From CAKZSB01 sp964573105 (GTDB lineage: Bacteria; Pseudomonadota; Gammaproteobacteria; Granulosicoccales; Granulosicoccaceae): a DNA stretch of 64,000 bases. A program made the position numbers and the translations under genes. The notes under the pieces are model-generated. The model saw nothing but the letters and a program-made list of their open reading frames with translations, did no database searches and was not told the origin of the DNA. The DNA is taken from assembly GCA_964573105.1 (NCBI GenBank), contig CAZNIS010000026.1, positions 6,856 to 70,855 of the forward strand, written 5' to 3'. Within the stretch, counting starts at the first letter, position 1. The number at the start of each line of letters is the position of its first letter. Shown piece after piece: positions 53,993-61,709 of the stretch.

Positions 53993-55585
53993 ATGCCAAT
54001 ACGACCGACGTCATACGCGGTAATCTACCAGGGCGAGTTCGATGTATCAGTCGTACGCGCCGACCAGGCGGTTGCTGACGCCATCGCTTACGGTAGTTAC
54101 CAGGCGTCACTCGAGTCGATAGGCTGGGATATCTTCAAAGTCGAAACCGTCGACGCCTTTCCCGATGTGCAGCAGGCTTTTGCAGCCGGTTACCTGGAGG
54201 GCTACTGCAGCGCGTTCAGAATCTGGCCACACGCCGACAATCTGGGTTACTTTTCGCCGATCAAGGAGCCAGTTGCCACCTCACTCAAAGCCAGTATGCA
54301 CTGGCTCGACAGCAACGTGCCGGCGCTTGCAGAAATAGATGAGTACTGGATGAATGTCTATCTATTGTGGCAGTACTTCAATGGCATGCACGCGGGAATT
54401 GATGCGGCGAATGTTCGTCCCGGTGAGTGCTTCTGCCGCGAGCGTCTGTTTCAAACTGCATCACTGGCCGATATCAGTGATTTAACCCACGCTCTGACTG
54501 CCGCCGAACACGGCGTACAGGAAGTTTGGCGGTCGCAGAGTGTCGAGGATTTCGAATGGTGGTTTCATGAAAATACCCACTGCTCGGCGCTGTTTAAGTC
54601 AAAACCCGATCTATCAGATGTTTTCCATGGTCACTGCACCTGGATATTCTGGCCATGGATGTCACGTATTTATAAGCATCTGACGCTAAATTACAACTCG
54701 CCCTCGAGCCACGCCAAAACAGTTTCAATGTCTTCATGGGCAGGTGCACTGAGTTCCATGGACGATTTCTACCAAACCAGCACTGGTCTGACAGTGTTGG
54801 AAACATCTATTCAAGTGTTCAACGAACAATTGTGGCTCGACGGAGAAGTTGGTCAGAACCCGGCCAATCTTTTGTATTGGATTCGAGCCATGGTTGCGAA
54901 TCGAATGGCGACAGATGCTCGCTCATGGATGGACGTATTTGGTCGAAACAACGGCGGCACCTATAACAACGAATGGTATGTTCTCGACCGCAAGAAGTTC
55001 TCACCAGGCGATACATACAAAGAAGGCCTGCTAACCGCTATCAACCAGCTGCCGGGTAGCGTCATGTGTCAGGACATGAGCGCAGAACTCCAGCAGGGCT
55101 ATGTTGCCAGCTATAACGTACCAGTAATCAAAGAAGTATTTGATCTGGCAGGTTACCCGCAGGCTGTGATCAAGCACGGGCCGGATATGCTCTCTTATGA
55201 AAACTGTGCGCGTGCGCGTATATTTCAGCGTGATCATGCCAAAGTCGAAGACCTGTTCTGCATGCGGCATCTGATGCAATACAATGACTACGAAAACGAC
55301 TTGATATCCAAAGGTAACCCGATGTACGCAATAGCCTCTCGCGGAGACAAGCAATATGTGAAGCAGGCGAAACTCAGGAAGCACACCAAACCCCGTGCGT
55401 TTGGTGCAATTGATGCCAAGGTATCAACCATCTCACTTGCCGATGTCGGTGTCGTAGAGGCGTTCAGTGGGCCGACACCGCAACAGGGTGTTTTTTGCTT
55501 TAACGAACCATGGGTAAAAGTCGGTCCGCATACAGGCGTGCCGGAGTGTCCCGATTTCGAATGGCAAGTCATGAGCGATGAATAG
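53993..55585 (+). CDS. Phospholipase B-like (PLBD / lamina ancestor) family hydrolase
   Basis: This 530-residue protein starts at ATG 53993. It follows the PLBD pattern closely: candidate autocatalytic Cys C197 in ENTHCSALFK, HCTWIFWPWMSRIYKHL, SSWAGALSSMDDFYQTSTGL, VLETSIQVFN, NNGGTYNNEW and GYVASYNVPVIKEVF. PLBDs are N-terminal-nucleophile hydrolases activated by self-cleavage before the Cys, mainly known from lysosomes and Dictyostelium. They cleave amide or acyl-ester bonds. No signal peptide is visible, unlike lysosomal members. It is the last gene of the unusual cluster and is followed by a strong hairpin. The substrate is unknown; an N-acyl amide or phospholipid is possible. Confidence 0.82.
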   Translation: MPIRPTSYAVIYQGEFDVSVVRADQAVADAIAYGSYQASLESIGWDIFKVETVDAFPDVQQAFAAGYLEGYCSAFRIWPHADNLGYFSPIKEPVATSLKASMHWLDSNVPALAEIDEYWMNVYLLWQYFNGMHAGIDAANVRPGECFCRERLFQTASLADISDLTHALTAAEHGVQEVWRSQSVEDFEWWFHENTHCSALFKSKPDLSDVFHGHCTWIFWPWMSRIYKHLTLNYNSPSSHAKTVSMSSWAGALSSMDDFYQTSTGLTVLETSIQVFNEQLWLDGEVGQNPANLLYWIRAMVANRMATDARSWMDVFGRNNGGTYNNEWYVLDRKKFSPGDTYKEGLLTAINQLPGSVMCQDMSAELQQGYVASYNVPVIKEVFDLAGYPQAVIKHGPDMLSYENCARARIFQRDHAKVEDLFCMRHLMQYNDYENDLISKGNPMYAIASRGDKQYVKQAKLRKHTKPRAFGAIDAKVSTISLADVGVVEAFSGPTPQQGVFCFNEPWVKVGPHTGVPECPDFEWQVMSDE

Positions 55586-55677
55586 ACACGATTGACAACT
55601 GCTCCATCGCGACAGATCACTTTAACCGGTTACTCGATCTTTTGAAGCTCGTCGTCAGCAGCACATTATCCATACAA

Positions 55678-55705
55678 ATCTGCCCCGCCAAAGGGCGGGG
55701 CAGAT
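55678..55705. terminator. Strong bidirectional terminator-like hairpin
   Basis: A perfect 12-bp stem (55678-55689 with 55694-55705, loop AAAG), very GC-rich, lies between the converging PLBD-like and DUF2852 genes. No long T run follows on either strand, but position and strength fit a shared terminator. Confidence 0.7.
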
Positions 55706-55767
55706 GGCACATATCGACCTGTTCGGCAAGCGCGGTTAGATCAAAAACACTCTCGACACCCGAATCG

Positions 55768-56184
55768 CTATTGCGCGGTCGAAGATCCATCCATAAAGCG
55801 GTTGAATTCCTCTTCATCGGCGCGACGTTTGGCATCGGCTCGAAACTCGTTAAAACGCTTTGATCGAGTTTTGATCTCGGCTTTCAGTTCTCGAATCCGG
55901 TCGTACTGAGTCTGCTGATATTCATCGAATACAACGTTGTGACTGGATCGTCCGTTGCGCTCGAATTTCGCACCGAATGCCTCCCATTTCTCCCGAATCG
56001 CGACGGGCAATTGTTGCAACTTTCTGCCAGTGGCGACCCAGAACAGGATGAATACACCGATCGGCCAGAACAGGATCAGTCCAATGGCAGTGGCTGCGAT
56101 GTTGCCACCGCTCCACTTGCTGCCGCAATGGCGTCGGCTCGAGTGGGCGCCGGATTCGTGGTTGTGCGTCTCTGCTGAAGTCAT
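55768..56184 (-). CDS. DUF2852-family membrane protein
   Basis: This 138-residue protein has a single hydrophobic segment (GNIAATAIGLILFWPIGVFILFWV, given here only as about residues 27-50) with the family pattern W-P-I-G. A basic, strongly charged C-terminal half, predicted to be coiled or helical, follows. The N-terminus is His-rich (ETHNHESGAHSSRRHCG). DUF2852 proteins are uncharacterised, small inner-membrane proteins. The gene is isolated between hairpin and intergenic regions. Confidence 0.7.
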   Translation of the reverse strand: MTSAETHNHESGAHSSRRHCGSKWSGGNIAATAIGLILFWPIGVFILFWVATGRKLQQLPVAIREKWEAFGAKFERNGRSSHNVVFDEYQQTQYDRIRELKAEIKTRSKRFNEFRADAKRRADEEEFNRFMDGSSTAQ

Positions 56185-56569
56185 TATCTCTCTCCCTTGT
56201 CAGTGCTCGCCAGCGATCGATTTGATCGGCAGCGTGGTGGCAAACACTCTGTTTCTTGGTTTATGTGAACGCTGTTAACATGAAACTGCGGGCGACCTGT
56301 GAATATTGCAAGTGGCAAGCAGATGAAAATCCAGTCGTGGGTGCGTGGCCGACCAGCAGGCACCTGCATGCGATACCGGCAAGGCGCCGGTCAGCCAACT
56401 TCCTGAACGAGGGTGCAAGCTAGTGCTGCAGCATTTAAGGTTAGCCTCGTGAGGCGTAAAGGGCCTGTGTGAAACAGAGCCTCGCCGATGGCCGGGCTCA
56501 GGGCGTTTTTCACTCGAATTTGCTTACTCAGCCCTTCGCTCCAGACGCATGCAAGTACCTGCCAGCGCG
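56185..56569. other. 385-base intergenic region
   Basis: This region lies between two minus-strand genes (MarR regulator and DUF2852). A 6-bp hairpin ACCGGC-N5-GCCGGT at 56375-56391 may act as the MarR gene terminator, without a T tract. No open frame with a ribosome-binding site is seen. The promoter of the DUF2852 gene must lie near 56190-56260. Confidence 0.35.
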
Positions 56570-57040
56570 TTAGCGATTATCGACAATCCGCGCCATGATG
56601 GTTTGAAACTCACGGATTTCGCGTGTGGTTAAACCGCGCAACAGCGTCTGTTCTGCTTCAAGCACCCTGGGTACCAGTGATCGATAAACCTTTCGACCCG
56701 TGGCGGTCAATTCAAGCAGCTTGACTCTGCCGTCGGTGGCGTGGCTTCGTGTGCGAAGCCAGCCGCGCTTGCTCAATTTTGCCACTGCCCGGCTAACGGT
56801 GACCTTGTCGGTTCTTGACTGCGCCACAATCTGTGCCGATGTGAGCCGATGATCTGGGCCCAGGCTCGCCATGGTGCGCCATTCCGGTCGGGTCATGCCC
56901 AGCTCTTTCGTATAGCACTGCGACACAGTGGTGCTGACGTGTGAATAAAAACAGCGGACCTGATAGGGGAAGAAGTCTTCCAGGGTAAATGCCTCTGCTT
57001 CGGCTGGTTGGCTTGTAGTGGAATCGGGCTTCTTGGGCAT
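56570..57040 (-). CDS. MarR-family regulator, probably of hmgA
   Basis: This 156-residue winged-helix regulator has the recognition region ...SAQIVAQSRTDKVTVSRAVAKL and the wing LRTRSHATDGRVKLLELTATG. A Cys pair in the N-terminal helices (RCFYSHVSTTVSQCY) could sense ligand or oxidation. It is transcribed away from hmgA across a 135-base region with an inverted repeat. Such regulators commonly repress homogentisate dioxygenase and respond to homogentisate or related aromatics. The inference of hmgA as target is from gene arrangement. Confidence 0.88.
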   Translation of the reverse strand: MPKKPDSTTSQPAEAEAFTLEDFFPYQVRCFYSHVSTTVSQCYTKELGMTRPEWRTMASLGPDHRLTSAQIVAQSRTDKVTVSRAVAKLSKRGWLRTRSHATDGRVKLLELTATGRKVYRSLVPRVLEAEQTLLRGLTTREIREFQTIMARIVDNR

Positions 57041-57093
57041 AGGCTTATAACGATACGATTTTGGACACTATATGCGGTTCGGAATTTGCGGTA

Positions 57094-57111
57094 TAGTTAC
57101 ATTTGAAACTA
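57094..57111. promoter_or_regulatory. MarR-type operator candidate between marR and hmgA
   Basis: TAGTTACATTTGAAACTA is a near-palindrome (outer arms TAGTT/AACTA) of 18 bases in the 135-base divergent region. It is 65 bases from the hmgA start and about 55 from the marR start. Its size, AT content and place fit a MarR dimer site controlling both genes. Confidence 0.55.
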
Positions 57112-57175
57112 ATTTGTCCGATGTCCATTGGTAAGTCCCAGTGTCTGCTGACGGGCGCCCGGGTTAGGAGCAATG

Positions 57176-58513
57176 ATGACGAACCGCATGCGACAAGCAA
57201 CCTCTGCCGGTCTGGCTGACGGTTATATGCCCGGTTTTGGCAACGACTTTGAAACCGAGGCTCTGCCACACGCGCTGCCTCAAGGTCGAAATAGTCCGCA
57301 AAAGTGTGCCTATGGTCTCTATGCGGAACAGCTTTCCGGCACACCGTTTACCGCACCGCGCGGGCAAAATGAGCGTAGCTGGTGCTATCGCATCAGGCCG
57401 TCAGTCAAACACATGGGCCGGCTGAAACGAATAGAGCTTGCCGGCTGGCGCAGCGCGCCGCACATCGTCGATGACATCGTCTCTCTGGGTCAGTATCGTT
57501 GGGATCCACTGCCGCACAGCGAGGAGTCGCTGACCTTCATCAGCGGTATTCGCACCATGACGACCGCCGGCGATGTGAATTGTCAGGAGGGGATGGCCGG
57601 CCACGTGTATCTGGCCAACACGTCCATGGACGATGATTACTTCTATTCCGCCGACAGCGAGCTGCTCGTGGTGCCGCAGGAGGGTGAGCTGCGTTTTGTG
57701 ACCGAGCTTGGCATTATCGATCTTGCGCCACAGGCGGTCGCGATTATTCCTCGCGGGCTGGTCTATCGGGTCGAGGTCATTGCCGGTCCGGCGCGCGGCT
57801 TTATTTGCGAAAACTACGGCCAGACATTCACGCTGCCGGATCGCGGGCCGATTGGCGCCAATTGCCTTGCCAATCCGCGGGATTTCAAAACGCCGGTCGC
57901 CGCATTCGAGGATCGCGAAGTGCCATCCACGCTAACGGTTAAGTGGTGCGGGCAGTTTCATCGCTGCGAACTCGACCATTCGCCGCTCGATGTCGTTGCC
58001 TGGCACGGCAACTACGCGCCCTGTAAGTATGATCTTCGAACCTTCAGCCCGGTCGGGGCGATTCTGTTCGATCATCCCGATCCTTCCATTTATACAGTAT
58101 TGACCGCGCCCTCGGCGGTGGCAGGTACTGCGAATATCGACTTTGTCCTGTTTCGCGATCGCTGGAACGTGGCTGAAAATACTTTCAGGCCACCCTGGTA
58201 CCATAAGAACATCATGTCGGAGCTGATGGGTAACATACACGGTATCTACGACGCAAAGCCGGAAGGCTTCGTGCCAGGTGGTATGTCGCTACACAACATG
58301 ATGCTGCCACACGGCCCGGATCGCGATGCGTTTGAGGGGGCGAGCAATGCTGAACTGGCACCGCAGTATCTCGCTAGCACCATGTCTTTCATGTTCGAGA
58401 CGCGATTTCCGCAACATCTGACAGAATTTGCCGCAAAGCAAGCGCCACTGCAGACTAACTACGCCGATTGCTGGGCGGACCTGCAAAAGAACTTTAATCC
58501 TGACAAGCCCTGA
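57176..58513 (+). CDS. hmgA: Homogentisate 1,2-dioxygenase
   Basis: This 445-residue enzyme opens the ring of homogentisate to maleylacetoacetate in tyrosine and phenylalanine catabolism. The second of two adjacent ATGs (57176) is chosen because TAGGAG is 5 bases upstream. The N-terminus YMPGFGNDFETEALP and the iron ligands H343 and E349 (PPWYHKNIMSE) and H379 (MMLPHGPD) match the family and the human spacing (335, 341, 371). Maleylacetoacetate isomerase and fumarylacetoacetase are not in the window, so hmgA stands alone next to its regulator. A terminator follows. Confidence 0.97.
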   Translation: MTNRMRQATSAGLADGYMPGFGNDFETEALPHALPQGRNSPQKCAYGLYAEQLSGTPFTAPRGQNERSWCYRIRPSVKHMGRLKRIELAGWRSAPHIVDDIVSLGQYRWDPLPHSEESLTFISGIRTMTTAGDVNCQEGMAGHVYLANTSMDDDYFYSADSELLVVPQEGELRFVTELGIIDLAPQAVAIIPRGLVYRVEVIAGPARGFICENYGQTFTLPDRGPIGANCLANPRDFKTPVAAFEDREVPSTLTVKWCGQFHRCELDHSPLDVVAWHGNYAPCKYDLRTFSPVGAILFDHPDPSIYTVLTAPSAVAGTANIDFVLFRDRWNVAENTFRPPWYHKNIMSELMGNIHGIYDAKPEGFVPGGMSLHNMMLPHGPDRDAFEGASNAELAPQYLASTMSFMFETRFPQHLTEFAAKQAPLQTNYADCWADLQKNFNPDKP

Positions 58514-58566
58514 TCAAGCCTCTGCATGTGCAGTCTAACAGCCGGAACTGGCTGGCAGTCTACGTG

Positions 58567-58605
58567 GCCCGTGGCAATCTATTGCATTGCACCACGGGCA
58601 TTTTT
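58567..58605 (+). terminator. Rho-independent terminator of hmgA
   Basis: An 8-bp stem GCCCGTGG (58567-58574) with CCACGGGC (58592-58599) is followed at once by ATTTTT. A smaller inner pairing (GCAAT/ATTGC) can form in the loop. It lies 54 bases after the hmgA stop codon. Confidence 0.82.
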
Positions 58606-58676
58606 GAGCACAGACAACGCTTTCACGAAGGTGCCTTGTGTGGCAATGTTCAATGCACTTGTGATCGATAGTCTGG

Positions 58677-59093
58677 GTGCGCCCGAATGATTCGGCGTTT
58701 GATGTGCCAATGAACCAAAGCTACCGGATGCGCCCTCTCGTGCTATTGGTGCTGTTTGTCAGCGCCTGCGCGCTGGCATGCTGGCGACTGTGGCAGGTAT
58801 CGGTGGCATTGCAGCATGAAGACGAAACGCCCATGCTTGCCTTTCCCTTCACCGTCATCTTGCCTTTTGTGCTGATCATGGCGTTGGGTTGCCAGCGTCC
58901 CACCAGCAGCCGCGAGGGCATACTGATGCGCACAGGGGCGATCATACACTTGTTGCTGATCATCGCATTCCCTGGCTTTGCGTTATATCTCGCCCTTGGT
59001 TTCCCGTTTGTCGCGTTAACGGTGGAGCTGTTCGAGACGCGCGCACCGGTGCAACTGCGCGATGGTGTCGCCCGTGCGTTGATCATATGCTGA
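58677..59093 (+). CDS. Small membrane protein upstream of the methyltransferase-like gene
   Basis: This protein of about 138 residues has four hydrophobic segments (about residues 19-40, 52-70, 84-96 and 98-117). The GTG at 58677 or the ATG at 58710 may be the start; neither has a good ribosome-binding site. Its stop codon overlaps the ATG of the next gene, so it is coupled to the methyltransferase-like protein and the P450. I do not recognise a family. Confidence 0.55.
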   Translation: MRPNDSAFDVPMNQSYRMRPLVLLVLFVSACALACWRLWQVSVALQHEDETPMLAFPFTVILPFVLIMALGCQRPTSSREGILMRTGAIIHLLLIIAFPGFALYLALGFPFVALTVELFETRAPVQLRDGVARALIIC

Positions 59094-60349
59094 ATCTGGT
59101 CATTCCCGAACCGTGGCTCTGGGCCTTGCGTTGGCTGCTGTTTCTTGGGCCTTTGCTGGCCGTGGTCATACTCGCTGCGCGCAGGCGGGATTCGCCTCGC
59201 TGCCTGGTCGGCTGCTTGTTTGCGTTTTTATACGGCATTGCGATGATTTTTGTCACCCACCTGATCGCGATGCACTTTGGCTGGTGGCGATATGGCAGTG
59301 ATGCGCTGATGCTCTATGGCCTGCCGGTGGATATCCTGACCGGCGGTGCGATTCTGTTTGGGCCGGTGCCGTATCTGCTGTTCCCGAATCTACGACCACT
59401 AACCACCGTCCTGCCGATTATGCTGTGTCTGCACGGCACGCTGTTTCAATCATTATCGCCAATGGTTGTGGCAGGGCCGGGCTGGTGGTTTGGCGTTGTA
59501 TTTGTGTTCTTGATCGCCCATGCGCCGGCACTGTATCTGGCGCGCTGGACAGAACACGATCAACACCTGCCGCTGCGTGCAACGTTACTGGCGGGTGCCT
59601 ACGGGGTGTTGGCGTTCGGTTTGTTACCGTCACTGATCATGGTTGCGATGGGCGGTGACTGGACGTTTCAAAGTGGTGCCCAGCTGTTTCTCTCGCTACC
59701 CGTATTGGCTGTAGCATTTATCATGGGGCTGTCTGCGGTACAGATGTTTGTCATACACGGGCAGGGCACGCCAATCCCGCTGGATCACACCAAAAAGCTC
59801 GTTACCACCGGCATCTATAGCTATGTCAGCAATCCGATGCAGCTTTGCTCGGCGCTGGGCTGGATCGCGATCGGAATCATGATTGGCAGTCTTTGGGTCG
59901 CGATGGCAGCGGCGATGGCGTGGGTATTTGTCGCAGGGCTGGTGCGCTGGCATCACCGCCACGATCTTTTGGTGCGCTTTCCGGTGGGCTGGCCTGAGTA
60001 CAGGGCCAACGTGCCGGAGTGGCTGCCGCGCTGGCGGCCGTGGAGCAATACCGTCGCCACTGTGCGGTTCGATGCCGGCAATACCTGGCATTGCCGATGG
60101 ATCGCATGCCTTCGTCGCCGGCACGCTGTCGATCTGCAGATCGATGCGGTTGCAACGCACAAGCTCAGCTACCGCGAGCCCGATGAAGGGCGCGAATTCA
60201 ACGGTCTCGCTGCGATCGGCAAATCAATGAATCGCATCAACTTTGCCTGGGCGATGGTGGGGGCGCTGATTTTGTTGCTGGTGTTGCCAGTGGGTTATTT
60301 GTCTGCGATGTGGCAGCAGTATCGAACGGCAGGCATCAGCAATGGCTGA
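59087..60349 (+). CDS. Multi-pass membrane protein with isoprenylcysteine methyltransferase-like domain
   Basis: This 420-residue protein starts at ATG 59087, overlapping the upstream stop; the longer frame to 58889 runs inside the previous gene. The first 200 residues form about six membrane helices. Residues about 230-310 carry an ICMT/PEMT-like core (TTGIYSYVSNPMQLCSALG, then WHHRHDLLVRF and WPEYRANVPEWLPR) that methylates a lipid or prenyl group in other proteins. The soluble tail (about 320-395), with HCRWIACLRRR and EFNGLAAIGKS, faintly resembles a DUF393/DCC domain lacking its usual Cys pair. A final membrane helix ends the protein. It overlaps the P450 gene by 8 bases. Confidence 0.7.
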   Translation: MLNLVIPEPWLWALRWLLFLGPLLAVVILAARRRDSPRCLVGCLFAFLYGIAMIFVTHLIAMHFGWWRYGSDALMLYGLPVDILTGGAILFGPVPYLLFPNLRPLTTVLPIMLCLHGTLFQSLSPMVVAGPGWWFGVVFVFLIAHAPALYLARWTEHDQHLPLRATLLAGAYGVLAFGLLPSLIMVAMGGDWTFQSGAQLFLSLPVLAVAFIMGLSAVQMFVIHGQGTPIPLDHTKKLVTTGIYSYVSNPMQLCSALGWIAIGIMIGSLWVAMAAAMAWVFVAGLVRWHHRHDLLVRFPVGWPEYRANVPEWLPRWRPWSNTVATVRFDAGNTWHCRWIACLRRRHAVDLQIDAVATHKLSYREPDEGREFNGLAAIGKSMNRINFAWAMVGALILLLVLPVGYLSAMWQQYRTAGISNG

Positions 60350-61706
60350 CGTTAAACATGCCGATATGGTGATCCCGAAGCTGCAACCGTTCAGCTGGAT
60401 GCTGGGTCTTGATCATTTGTACCGTATTCGCCGCGATCAGCTAGGTTTTTACCAATCCTTGAATGAGCAGTATGGCGATGCAGTGCGGATACGGCTAGGG
60501 CCGTATCGGGTCTGGCTGCTGTTTCACCCGGATCCGGTCGAGGCGCTGCTGACTCGCGAATCGGCATCGTTTATTCGGTTTGAGAAACTGATGAACGTGC
60601 TCGCGCAGTGGAACGGCGACAGCCTGCTGCTGGCCGAAGGCGAGGCGTGGCGGCAGCGGCGTCGCAAGGTGATGCCTGCTTTTCAAACGCGACGTCTGTC
60701 AGCTTATGGACAGACGGTTGTCGAGCTTACGACAGCGTTGTCGCGTAACTGGCAGTCGCAAGTCGATGAACGACAATCGATATCGCTGGACATTGATGCG
60801 GCGATGGCAAGGCTCGCGCTGGACATTGCACGCGTTACCTTGTTTGGCGAGCAGAGTAACGATGAGAACATTGAGGCGGCGATTCAGGTGTTGTCGCAGA
60901 CCGCGTTTCGCGAAAGCACCTCGCCTGGTCGATTGCCAGACTGGCTACCCTTGCCTGCCAAGCGCGAAAAAAGGTGGGCGGTTGGCGTGCTGGATCGACT
61001 GGTCACCGGCATTGTCGAGGCTCGATTGCGTGATGATGATATTCAGGCAAGCAACCGCAACGATTTACTGTCGATTCTGGTTGAACACCACCAGCGCGAT
61101 GCGAAGGCGATACGAGATGACTCGGTCAGTCTGTTAATTGCCGGTCACGAGACATCGGGTGCGCTGTTTTGCTGGATCTTTTCATTGCTGTGCCAGCATC
61201 CCGTCGAGCTCGATTTAACGATTGCCGAGATCGATCAGGTGTTGCAGGGGCGGGCAGCTTGCTACGAAGATTTACCAAAGCTTGTGCAAGTGCGAGCCGT
61301 GATCGCAGAGGCTCTGCGAATCTATCCACCGGCCTATGCGCTTTTTTCTCGCCGGGCTGTCGCCAATGTCGACCTGGCAGGGCTTGCTGTGAAAAAGGGT
61401 GATCTGGTGCAGATTGTCCCGTACACCATGCATCACCGCGCCTGCTGGTTCGGTGAGCCCGAACGTTTTAACCCGGCGCGGTTTCTATCCGATCCAACCT
61501 GGCCCCAATATGCCTATCTGCCGTTTGGTGCCGGGCCGCGTGTGTGCATCGGGCAGAATTTTGCACTGATGGAGGCCTGCCTGGTTGTGGCTACCTTGTT
61601 GCAGCGCTGGCGTCCCGTGCAGTGCGAGTTGAATCCACGGCCCGACCCAAAATTCTCGCTGCGTCCCGCCGGTGGTATGCCGATGCGCTGGCAGCCCAGA
61701 CCATGA
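60342..61706 (+). CDS. Cytochrome P450
   Basis: This 454-residue heme monooxygenase has the I-helix AGHETSG (about residue 267), the ExxR in AEALRIYPP, and the heme loop FGAGPRVCIGQ with the axial Cys near 399. There is no signal or membrane anchor, as usual for bacterial P450s. The type resembles CYP4-like/fatty-acid or terpenoid hydroxylases, but the substrate is unknown. The gene overlaps the methyltransferase-like gene, suggesting a joint role in modifying a lipid, terpenoid or fatty acid. Redox partners are not in the window. Confidence 0.94.
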   Translation: MADVKHADMVIPKLQPFSWMLGLDHLYRIRRDQLGFYQSLNEQYGDAVRIRLGPYRVWLLFHPDPVEALLTRESASFIRFEKLMNVLAQWNGDSLLLAEGEAWRQRRRKVMPAFQTRRLSAYGQTVVELTTALSRNWQSQVDERQSISLDIDAAMARLALDIARVTLFGEQSNDENIEAAIQVLSQTAFRESTSPGRLPDWLPLPAKREKRWAVGVLDRLVTGIVEARLRDDDIQASNRNDLLSILVEHHQRDAKAIRDDSVSLLIAGHETSGALFCWIFSLLCQHPVELDLTIAEIDQVLQGRAACYEDLPKLVQVRAVIAEALRIYPPAYALFSRRAVANVDLAGLAVKKGDLVQIVPYTMHHRACWFGEPERFNPARFLSDPTWPQYAYLPFGAGPRVCIGQNFALMEACLVVATLLQRWRPVQCELNPRPDPKFSLRPAGGMPMRWQPRP

Positions 61707-61709
61707 TAA

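Noticed and set aside
58889..59086. N-terminal extension of the methyltransferase-like protein
   Set aside because: It lies in another frame of the small membrane protein gene; ATG 59087 overlaps its stop in typical operon fashion.
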